A DNA stretch of 22,393 nucleotides. Origin: AG41 sp965653495. Its GTDB lineage: Bacteria > Gemmatimonadota > Gemmatimonadetes > Gemmatimonadales > GWC2-71-9. The stretch spans positions 1 through 22,393 of the forward strand of contig CBFHAJ010000050.1 of the NCBI GenBank assembly GCA_965653495.1. The letters are read 5' to 3'. A model generated the notes under the pieces. It did not search any database. It was not told where the DNA came from and saw only the letters and a program-made list of their open reading frames with translations. Positions within the stretch are counted from its first letter, which is position 1. Every line of letters starts with the position of its first letter. The position numbers and the translations under genes were made by a program. This document shows, piece by piece, positions 1 through 9,742 of this stretch.

Positions 1-2
1 GC

Positions 3-1616
3 ATCAAACTGGTCGAGCTGGGACGCATCCTGGACGACCAGCGCCAGCACGCCCTGCGCACGCTACGGGACGCGGAGGCGGCGCAGCGGGACTTCCGGGT
101 GAGGAGCGCCGGCGTGCTGCGCCAGAGCGCGCCGCCCGTGTCCGCCACGCTGCGCGCGGGCGGTGACCCTGCGTTCGACCGCTCATTCGACACGAAGCTC
201 GCGCTCGACTCGGTGCAACGGGATCGCCAGGCGCTCGAGCGAGCGCTGGCGCAGATGAGCGACTCCGGGGCACCCGTGGAGGCCCTGCAGGCCATCGGCG
301 CGGTGCAGAAGTCGACCGACTTGTACCTGGCGTTGACGGAGCTGACGCAGAAGCAGGCGACGCTGCGGGCGTTGCGCTATCGCTACACCGACCAGAGCGA
401 CCCGGTGCAGCGGGTCCGCACCGAGGTGGAGACGCTCGAGCGGACCACCGTCCCGACGCTGGCGCGGGGGCTCGACGCGGACCTCGCGGCCCGGGAGCAG
501 CAGCTGGGGCAGCGGGCCGACGCGGCGTTCGGCTATCTGCGCGACCTGCCGCCGCTCGCGCTCGAGGAAGCACGCTTGCAGCGCGACGTCACGATCGCCG
601 AGCAGCTGTTCACCACCGTACAGCAGAGCTACAACCAGACGCAGCTCGCCGCGGTGAGCTCGCTCCCGGACGTCCGCATCCTCGATCGCGCGCCGGTCCC
701 CGAGCGGCCCGACCGCAACCTCACGCCGCTGCTGGGGTGTGCATCCTTCGTGCTCAGCTTCGGCCTGGCCGTATTCAGCGTCGTGATGATGGACGGACTG
801 AATCGCAAGGTGCGCTACCCGGAGCACGTGACGCGGCACATGCGGCTCTCGATCCTGGGCGCCGTGCCGCGGTTCGACTGGCGTCACCTGGGCAACGGCA
901 AGAGCGCCGAGGCAGCCGCCCCCATCGTCGAGGCGCTGCGCGGCTTACGGCTCCGGCTCAGCCATGCGGGCGGCGCGGGCCCCCTGCTGGTGACCGTGAC
1001 GAGCCCCGGGGTGGGGGAGGGGAAGTCGTTCCTGAGCTGTAACCTCGCGCTCGCGTTCGCCGACGCGGGGTTCCGCACGTTACTGATCGACGGCGACGTG
1101 CGGCGGGGCGCGCAGCACCGCATGCTGGGGCTGCATCGCGAGCCCGGCCTGGTGGACTTCCTCGCCGGCGACCTCCCGCTCGAGACGGTGCTGCAGCAGA
1201 CCCGGCATACCGGCCTCTCCTTTATCGGGTGCGGAGCCCGGCGCCCCAGCGCCCCGGAGCTGCTCAGCTCCGACGTCATGAGCGACCTGATGGATCGGGT
1301 CCGCGCCGAGTGCGGCGTCGTGCTGGTCGACAGCCCGCCCCTCGCCGTGGGCGTGGATCCCTACGTCCTGGCCACGCGCACCGGCAACGTGCTGATCGTG
1401 CTGCGCGCGGGAGTGTCCGATCTCGAGATGGCGGGGGCGAAGCTCGACGTGCTCGACACGCTGCCGGTGCGCGTGCTGGGCGCAGTGCTGAACGATGTGC
1501 GCCCCTACGGCGCCTATCGCTATTACACCTACGACGCGGCCGCGTATGCCCAGGGGAACGGCGACGCCGCGCGCCGCAGCTCCGGGTCGAGAGGCGTGCT
1601 ATGGGGGCGCTCATGA
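3..1616 (+). CDS. Wzc-like polysaccharide co-polymerase / bacterial tyrosine autokinase (5' end cut off)
   Basis: The reading frame is open to the left edge, so the true start lies outside the window; an internal GTG at 99 is not needed. The visible part begins with a long helical, charged, coiled-coil-like periplasmic segment, then a GNVR-like stretch (about 640-720) and a membrane segment (about 720-790), followed by a cytoplasmic BY-kinase domain. Walker A (GVGEGKS, about 1009-1029), Walker A' (LLIDGDVRR, about 1082-1110) and Walker B (VVLVDSPPL, about 1318-1344) are all present. The tail carries six clustered tyrosines (PYGAYRYYTYDAAAY, about 1504-1551), the usual autophosphorylation cluster. 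Such proteins sit in the inner membrane and control chain length and export of capsule or exopolysaccharide. The stop overlaps the start of the export-protein gene by 4 bases, so the two are translationally coupled. Confidence 0.93.
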   Translation: MKLVELGRILDDQRQHALRTLRDAEAAQRDFRVRSAGVLRQSAPPVSATLRAGGDPAFDRSFDTKLALDSVQRDRQALERALAQMSDSGAPVEALQAIGAVQKSTDLYLALTELTQKQATLRALRYRYTDQSDPVQRVRTEVETLERTTVPTLARGLDADLAAREQQLGQRADAAFGYLRDLPPLALEEARLQRDVTIAEQLFTTVQQSYNQTQLAAVSSLPDVRILDRAPVPERPDRNLTPLLGCASFVLSFGLAVFSVVMMDGLNRKVRYPEHVTRHMRLSILGAVPRFDWRHLGNGKSAEAAAPIVEALRGLRLRLSHAGGAGPLLVTVTSPGVGEGKSFLSCNLALAFADAGFRTLLIDGDVRRGAQHRMLGLHREPGLVDFLAGDLPLETVLQQTRHTGLSFIGCGARRPSAPELLSSDVMSDLMDRVRAECGVVLVDSPPLAVGVDPYVLATRTGNVLIVLRAGVSDLEMAGAKLDVLDTLPVRVLGAVLNDVRPYGAYRYYTYDAAAYAQGNGDAARRSSGSRGVLWGRS

Positions 1617-2422
1617 GCGAACGGGTGAATATCTGGGAGCGGGGCGTGACCGTCGCTGTCTGCGTGCTGCTCGCGCTGGCGCCACCGGCCGCCGCGCAAG
1701 AGGGCGACGCGCCACCGCCACCGGATACGCCGCCCGTGGCATCCGGGCCCCAATCGGTGGGACATCCTTTGGCGTCACGCGCCGCGCTGCAAGACACCAC
1801 GCGGCGCATCGCCGCCGCGGGCGACACGCTGCGTGCCGCGGCGATCCGGAGCCGGCTCGAGGAAGGGGACTTCAAGCCCGGCGAGCGGGTCTGGATGCGG
1901 GTCGACAGCGAACCGGCCTTGAGCGACACCTTCACGGTGACTCCCGACCGTGCACTGGCACTGCCGCCCCCCGTCAATCACGAGATTTCTCTCAAGGGCG
2001 TGCTGCGCTCCGAGCTGCGGACGTATCTGGCGCAACAGCTGTCCCAATACCTGCGAGCACCCGCCCTGCGCGCCCGCGCACTGGTGCGCCTGTCGGTGCA
2101 GGGGGGGGTCGTGCGCCCGGGCTACTATGCGGTGCCGGTCGACGGAGTCCTCTCGGACGCCCTGATGGCTGCTGGTGGGACGCTGCCGACTGCGAAGCCC
2201 GCCAAGATGCGGCTCGAGCGGGCCGGCCAGCGCCTGCTCGGCGGCAACGACCTCGCGCAGGCGATCGCCCAGGGGCGAACGCTCGACGATCTGAGCCTGC
2301 AGGATGGCGATCAACTCGTCGTGCCCAAGGAGGGTCCCGGCGTGGGCGACAATCTGCGCTTCCTGTGGGTAATCGTGAGCGTCACCGGGGGGATCATCGG
2401 CCTTACCAAAGTGATTCACTGA
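1613..2422 (+). CDS. Polysaccharide export protein, small Wza-like (Poly_export/SLBB type)
   Basis: 269 residues. The start at 1613 forms an ATGA overlap with the kinase stop; an in-frame ATG at 1601 is the alternative. The N-terminus is a signal peptide (hydrophobic core VAVCVLLALAPPAAA, cleavage likely after AAA). There is no cysteine at the cleavage site, so it is not an obvious lipoprotein, unlike E. coli Wza. A proline-rich linker follows, then a Poly_export-like segment (PGERVWMRV, through LRSELRTYLAQQL) and an SLBB-like segment (VQGGVVRPGYYAVPVDGVLSD onward). The end is a hydrophobic helix (FLWVIVSVTGGIIGL) that could span a membrane, as the C-terminal helix of Wza does. Expected role: outer-membrane exit channel partner of the adjacent kinase. 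It is shorter than Wza (about 380 residues). Family call is good; the exact polymer is unknown. Confidence 0.85.
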   Translation: MSERVNIWERGVTVAVCVLLALAPPAAAQEGDAPPPPDTPPVASGPQSVGHPLASRAALQDTTRRIAAAGDTLRAAAIRSRLEEGDFKPGERVWMRVDSEPALSDTFTVTPDRALALPPPVNHEISLKGVLRSELRTYLAQQLSQYLRAPALRARALVRLSVQGGVVRPGYYAVPVDGVLSDALMAAGGTLPTAKPAKMRLERAGQRLLGGNDLAQAIAQGRTLDDLSLQDGDQLVVPKEGPGVGDNLRFLWVIVSVTGGIIGLTKVIH

Positions 2423-2487
2423 CCGTCCCGCAATAAAGCAGCCCCTATCGGCACTCGTTGGGTGTCACTCCTCACGGGCGAGGCTGT

Positions 2488-2493
2488 TAGCTT
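2488..2493 (+). promoter_or_regulatory. Candidate -10 box for leaderless yraN
   Basis: TAGCTT fits TANNNT and ends 6 bases before the GTG start at 2500. No Shine-Dalgarno sequence lies in between. No strong -35 is seen; TGTCAC at 2463-2468 is a weak candidate. The spacing resembles leaderless promoters known in Deinococcus and actinobacteria. Confidence 0.35.
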
Positions 2494-2499
2494 GCACCC

Positions 2500-2892
2500 G
2501 TGAAGAGCGGGCTGCGCAGCGATCCAGCGGAGTGGAAGGATGAGCGCCAGCGGCGCGGGCTCGCCGGCGAGGAGCAGGCGATCCGCTACCTGCTATCGCG
2601 TGGCTGGCATATCGTGGCGCATCGCTTCCGAGTCGGCCACACCGAGATCGACCTGGTCGTGCGTCAGGGTGACCTGGTCGGCTTCGTGGAAGTGAAGACC
2701 CGGCGCGGCGCCGCCTTCGGGAGCCCGCTCGAGGCGGTCACCGGCGCCAAGCGGCGGGAGCTCGTCAAGGCTGCCCGCGTGTGGATCGACCGGTTCGGCA
2801 AGCCGTCCGACGTGTACCGCTTCGACTGCATCGCAATCGTCGACAACCGGCTGGAGCACGTGGCGGACGCGTTCCGCCCCGGGTGGCGCTGA
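2500..2892 (+). CDS. yraN: YraN / UPF0102 family protein (restriction-endonuclease-like fold)
   Basis: 130 residues, the normal size for UPF0102. It has the family signature: RGLAGEEQAIRYLLSRGW near the N-terminus, then HTEIDLVV and GFVEVKTR, which together make the E...ID...EVK pattern of the PD-(D/E)XK nuclease fold. The family is widespread and often sits near DNA-repair or ribosome genes, but its biochemical role is not established, so I give none beyond a predicted nuclease-like fold. The GTG at 2500 is chosen because no in-frame ATG precedes the conserved part and a TANNNT box sits just upstream. A separate promoter precedes recA 48 bases downstream of the stop. Confidence 0.88.
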   Translation: MKSGLRSDPAEWKDERQRRGLAGEEQAIRYLLSRGWHIVAHRFRVGHTEIDLVVRQGDLVGFVEVKTRRGAAFGSPLEAVTGAKRRELVKAARVWIDRFGKPSDVYRFDCIAIVDNRLEHVADAFRPGWR

Positions 2893-2899
2893 CCCAGCC

Positions 2900-2915
2900 T
2901 TCGGTATATATTCGG
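2900..2915 (+). promoter_or_regulatory. recA promoter region: TATATA box inside a TTCGG direct repeat
   Basis: TATATATT (2905-2912) is the only AT-rich stretch in the gap and a good -10 candidate. It is flanked by two copies of TTCGG (2900-2904 and 2911-2915) with an 11-base period, about one helical turn. A Shine-Dalgarno AGGAGG follows at 2924-2929, so this transcript has a short leader. No canonical LexA palindrome is visible. The operator idea is inference. Confidence 0.45.
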
Positions 2916-2939
2916 GCATCAACAGGAGGCTCTCAACCC

Positions 2940-4019
<1,080 letters not shown>

Positions 4020-4652
4020 GTGCCGATCCTCACCGGCATCGCCCCCGATCCGCGCCAGCCGGGCTATCGGCTGGTCGATGTGGATCGGGGGCGATTTGCG
4101 TCCCTCCCCGCGGATTCAATCGACTGGCTGGGGCTGACCGTCGGCACGGAGCTGGCGGCACCGGTGCTCGCCCGGCTGCGCGACCTGGCCGACGTGGAAG
4201 CCGCGCAGCGCGCCGCACTCAGAGCCCTGGCGCGGCGCGCTCATGCCCGGACCGACCTGCAGCGCCGCCTCACCAAGAAGCAGCACCCGCCCGCGGCGGT
4301 TGCGCTGGCGCTCGAGCGGTTGGCGGGCCGGGGCTTGCTCGACGACCGGCGTTTCGCCGAACAGTTCGCCGCCGTGCGCGCTACGCGCGGCAAGGGGCCG
4401 GCCCGGATCATCAGGGACCTTCTGGCGCAAGGCGTCGAGCGCGGGCTGGCGGAGGCCGCCGTGCAGCGGGTGCTCGAGGACGAGGGGATCGACCCGCTAG
4501 TGGAGGCGCGCGCGGCGGCTGCGAAGCGCGCGCGCCAGCTCCGGGACCTACCCCCAGCCGTGCGGCGTCGCCGGCTGCTCGCATTCCTGGTGCGCCGGGG
4601 CTACGGAGGGCCTTACTTGCGCGAGGTGGTCGACGAGGTGATTCGGCGCTAG
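4020..4652 (+). CDS. recX: Regulatory protein RecX
   Basis: 210 residues, beginning with GTG with no gap after the recA stop (TAAGTG). It is made of basic three-helix repeats typical of RecX: LARRAHARTDLQRRL, then RLAGRGLLDDRRFAEQF, then GKGPARIIRDLLAQGV and LRDLPPAVRRRRLLAFLVRRGY. RecX binds RecA filaments and limits their growth and activity. An N-terminal segment of about 55 residues is less conserved and resembles the extension common in RecX of Bacteroidetes-like lineages. Immediate linkage to recA supports the call. Confidence 0.93.
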   Translation: MPILTGIAPDPRQPGYRLVDVDRGRFASLPADSIDWLGLTVGTELAAPVLARLRDLADVEAAQRAALRALARRAHARTDLQRRLTKKQHPPAAVALALERLAGRGLLDDRRFAEQFAAVRATRGKGPARIIRDLLAQGVERGLAEAAVQRVLEDEGIDPLVEARAAAAKRARQLRDLPPAVRRRRLLAFLVRRGYGGPYLREVVDEVIRR

Positions 4653-4674
4653 GAGTCCCCTCCTAACTCCTAGC
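4648..4674 (+). terminator. Perfect 9-bp inverted repeat at the end of recX
   Basis: GCTAGGAGT (4648-4656) and ACTCCTAGC (4666-4674) are perfect reverse complements with a 9-base loop. The left arm contains the recX stop codon. There is no strong T-run afterwards (CAACCTTTCAG), so it is either a weak intrinsic terminator, an RNA 3'-end hairpin, or an operator for the alaS promoter about 28 bases downstream. Confidence 0.4.
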
Positions 4675-4701
4675 CAACCTTTCAGTTGCCCCACGCCGCA
4701 C

Positions 4702-4707
4702 TATATT
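4702..4707 (+). promoter_or_regulatory. alaS -10 box, probably leaderless
   Basis: TATATT ends 7 bases before the alaS ATG at 4715. CTTTCA (4679-4684) at a 17-base spacing is a weak -35. No Shine-Dalgarno sequence lies between the box and the ATG (CTCCGCA), so transcription should begin at or next to the start codon. Confidence 0.55.
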
Positions 4708-4714
4708 CTCCGCA

Positions 4715-7353
<2,639 letters not shown>

Positions 7354-7357
<4 letters not shown>

Positions 7358-7665
7358 CCCGCGTCGACCTCCTCGCATGGCTCGACGCGCGGCGCCCCAT
7401 GCCGCCGGAGGCACTGCGGGCCAGGCTGCGCGCGGCCGTGACCGACGCGGCCGCGCCCCTTCCCGACCACCTGGCGCGACTGGGGCGCGACCTGCTCGCT
7501 GCGGTGGCGGCTCGCGCTGAGGCTGAAGCGGGAGACCGCGATCTGGCCCTGGATCTGCTCGCCGCCGACGCGTTCATCACATATGCGTTCGAGGCGCAGA
7601 CCGAAGCCGAGGTGGCCGGCGTCGCGGGACTGGCCAGCCGCGTCGGCGAGGGTGCGCTGCCGTGA
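7354..7665 (+). CDS. Small conserved-looking protein of unknown function
   Basis: 103 residues, not recognised. The ATG at 7354 makes an ATGA overlap with the alaS stop, and its own stop overlaps the next gene's GTG (GTGA), so it is clearly translated as part of the operon. The composition is alanine-, leucine- and arginine-rich and predicted all-helical, with no signal peptide or membrane segment. The most distinctive part is LDLLAADAFITYAFEAQTEAE near the C-terminus, possibly a helical packing or dimer surface. Position directly after alaS hints at a role linked to AlaRS or to the prenyltransferase, but that is only context. Confidence 0.75.
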
Positions 7666-8393
7666 GCGCGTCGCTGGGGCGCGGGCCCGGGCTGCTCGTG
7701 CTGGTGGACCCGAGCCGCACCGCTCCGGCCGCGGCGGCCGCCGCGGCGCGGGCCGCCCGCGAGGCCGGCGCCGCCGGGATCCTGCTGGGCTCCTCGTTCG
7801 ACGGTACGCAGGACACCGAGCGGGGGGCGCAGGCGGTGCGCGCCGCGGGCACGGGTCTTCCCATCGCCCTGTTTCCCGGCTCCGCGCTACAGCTCACCGC
7901 CGCGGTGGATGTCATCCTGTTTCTGTCGCTCGTCTCGGGACGCAATGCCCAGTACCTGATCGAGGAGCACGTGCGGGCCGTGCCGTTCCTGGCGCGGCAC
8001 CCGGTGCCGACGCTGTCGACCGGGTACATCCTGATCGATGGTGGGCGCGTGACGAGTGTCGAAGCGGTGAGCCAGACGCGGCCGCTCCCCGCCGACAAGC
8101 CTGAGCTCGTGGCCGCGCACGCCACCGCGGCGCGGCTGATCGGGATGCAGGCGATTTATCTGGATGCCGGCAGCGGCGCCCTCCGGCCCGTCACCGCCGA
8201 CGTCATCGCGGCGTGCCGGGCTGCCATTGCGGGTCTGACCCTGTTCGTGGGAGGCGGGATCCGCTTGCCGGAGCACGCGCGCGCCGCCCGACGCGCTGGC
8301 GCGGACTTCGTCGTCGTCGGTACAGCGCTCGAGGAGCACGCGTCGGGCGCGATCGCGGATCTCCCGTCGTTGGTGCGGGCGGTCACCGGGTGA
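7662..8393 (+). CDS. Geranylgeranylglyceryl/heptaprenylglyceryl phosphate synthase family (PcrB/GGGPS)
   Basis: 243 residues, TIM-barrel prenyltransferase family that joins a polyprenyl diphosphate to sn-glycerol-1-phosphate, the first ether bond of archaeal-type lipids. Motifs in order: VDPSRT (15-20), LFPGS (70-74), SLVSGRNAQYL (89-99), STGYILIDGGRVTSVE (119-134), DKPEL, YLDAGSGA (166-173) and GGGIR (197-201), then VVVGTALEE. Archaeal enzymes have Glu where this has Asp in YLDAGSGA. The full-length TIM barrel with long SGRN and GYI segments resembles the group II enzymes of Bacteroidetes more than the shorter Bacillus PcrB. GTG start at 7662 overlaps the upstream stop. Chain length of the prenyl substrate cannot be told from sequence. 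Membrane-peripheral cytoplasmic enzyme. Confidence 0.92.
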   Translation: MSASLGRGPGLLVLVDPSRTAPAAAAAAARAAREAGAAGILLGSSFDGTQDTERGAQAVRAAGTGLPIALFPGSALQLTAAVDVILFLSLVSGRNAQYLIEEHVRAVPFLARHPVPTLSTGYILIDGGRVTSVEAVSQTRPLPADKPELVAAHATAARLIGMQAIYLDAGSGALRPVTADVIAACRAAIAGLTLFVGGGIRLPEHARAARRAGADFVVVGTALEEHASGAIADLPSLVRAVTG

Positions 8394-8965
8394 CTCCGGC
8401 GGAGCAGGCGCGGGCCGGTCTGTCCGCGCTGGCGGCGCTCACCGCGCGGGTCGCCGAGCAGCAGGCAGGAGACGTGGCGCGGCTCGCGGCTCTCTACGCC
8501 GAGACGCTGCAGCGCGGCGGGACGCTCTACTTCGCGGGCAATGGCGGCAGCGCCGCCGACGCCCAGCACGTCGCCACCGAATATGTGATACGCTACCGCC
8601 GCAATCGCCGGCCGCTCGCGGCCGTGGCCTTGACCACCGATACCTCGCTGCTCACAGCGGGCGCGAATGACCTGGGGTTCGCAGAGGTGTTCGCGCGTCA
8701 GGTGGACGCTCTGGCCCGACCGGGCGACCTGCTCGTGCTGCACTCCACGAGCGGCGAGAGCCGCAACCTCGTGCGCGCGGCCGAGGCGGCTCGTGCCAAG
8801 GGTGTGCAGGTGGTGGCCCTGCTCGGGAACGGGGGCGGCGCGTTGCGGCGCGTCGTGGACCACGCGCTCGTCATCCCATCGGACGACACGTCGCACATCC
8901 AGGAGCTGCAGCTTGCCGTGGAGCACATCATTTGCGGGATCGTGGAAGCGCAGCTGACGGGATGA
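8390..8965 (+). CDS. gmhA: Phosphoheptose isomerase (sedoheptulose-7-phosphate isomerase)
   Basis: 191 residues, SIS-domain isomerase that converts sedoheptulose 7-phosphate to D-glycero-D-manno-heptose 7-phosphate, the first step toward ADP- or GDP-heptose for surface glycans. The phosphate-binding motif is AGNGGSAADAQH (49-60), followed by ALTTDTSLLTAGAND and STSGESRNLV. The expected catalytic pair is present: Glu64 (ATEYV) and His179 (VEHIICG), matching E. coli E65 and H180. GTG start at 8390 overlaps the upstream stop (GTGA), and the stop overlaps the next ATG. No other heptose gene is in the window, so the kinase and nucleotidyltransferase must lie elsewhere. Confidence 0.93.
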   Translation: MTPAEQARAGLSALAALTARVAEQQAGDVARLAALYAETLQRGGTLYFAGNGGSAADAQHVATEYVIRYRRNRRPLAAVALTTDTSLLTAGANDLGFAEVFARQVDALARPGDLLVLHSTSGESRNLVRAAEAARAKGVQVVALLGNGGGALRRVVDHALVIPSDDTSHIQELQLAVEHIICGIVEAQLTG

Positions 8966-9726
8966 TCGATCTGGGGGGGAAGCGCGCGTTCGTGACGGGA
9001 GGTGGGCGCGGCATCGGCCGGGCGACGGCGCTGCTGCTCGCCCGCGCGGGCTGCAGCGTGGCGGTGGGCTACCGGACGCGTCGGGCCGAAGCGGAGGAGA
9101 CGTGCGGGGCGGTCGGGCGGAAGGGCGGACGGGCGGTCAGCGTGGGGGGAGACCTGGGAGATCCGGTCGCGGCCCGGCGCGCGGTGACGGAGGCGGCGCA
9201 GGCGCTCGGTGGGCTCGACCTGCTCATCGTCAACCACGGCGTCTGGCCCGCGGAGGATATTCCCGTCGCCGAGCTGCCGGACGCGCAGTGGGATCAGACG
9301 CTGCGGGTCAATCTCGACGCCGCGCTGTACGTGTGCCGCGCCGCCATTCCGCTCCTGCCCGACGGCGGCAAGATCGTGCTCGTCTCGTCCACCGCCGGAC
9401 AGCGGGGCGAGGCGTTCCACGCGGACTACGCGGCCACCAAGGGCGCGTTGATCGCGTTCACCAAATCGCTCGCCGTCGAGCTGGCGCCCCGGCAGATCAC
9501 GGTCAACTGTGTGGCGCCAGGGTGGGTCGACACGGAGATGGCGGCCGTGCCGTACGAGAGAGACGCGGGCGCAGGGATGCGCGAGATCCAGCGTACCATT
9601 CCGCTGGGACGTGTGGCGAGTGCCGAAGATGTTGCCGGGCCGATCGTGTTCCTGTGCTGCGAGCTCGCCCGCCATATCACGGGAGAGGTGCTGAACGTGA
9701 ATGGGGGCAGTGTGTTGTGCGGGTGA
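8962..9726 (+). CDS. Short-chain dehydrogenase/reductase, FabG-like
   Basis: 254 residues, classical SDR. The NAD(P)-binding motif TGGGRGIG is at 12-19, NHG follows the fourth strand, and the catalytic Ser143, Tyr156 and Lys160 are present (VSSTAGQ, YAATK). The C-terminal FLCCELARHITGEVLNVNGGSVLCG is typical of 3-oxoacyl-ACP reductase-like SDRs. An Arg in TRRAEAEE after the second strand suggests NADPH, weakly. Substrate is unknown; since a dedicated fab cluster is absent, it may act on a sugar or lipid intermediate linked to the neighbouring isomerase or prenyltransferase. ATG at 8962 gives an ATGA overlap with gmhA. Residues about 50-60 are encoded by a four-unit octamer repeat. Confidence 0.9.
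   Translation: MIDLGGKRAFVTGGGRGIGRATALLLARAGCSVAVGYRTRRAEAEETCGAVGRKGGRAVSVGGDLGDPVAARRAVTEAAQALGGLDLLIVNHGVWPAEDIPVAELPDAQWDQTLRVNLDAALYVCRAAIPLLPDGGKIVLVSSTAGQRGEAFHADYAATKGALIAFTKSLAVELAPRQITVNCVAPGWVDTEMAAVPYERDAGAGMREIQRTIPLGRVASAEDVAGPIVFLCCELARHITGEVLNVNGGSVLCG
9111..9142 (+). repeat. Octamer array GGWCGGGC x4 inside the dehydrogenase gene
   Basis: Units GGTCGGGC, GGAAGGGC, GGACGGGC, GGTCAGCG in tandem. A nearly identical four-unit array occurs at the end of rarA (15811-15842). Confidence 0.65.
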
Positions 9727-9742
9727 GACCGCGCACTTGTCC

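Noticed and set aside
2423..2499. Possible terminator or small RNA between the export gene and yraN
   Set aside because: No stable inverted repeat or T-run was found in these 77 bases.
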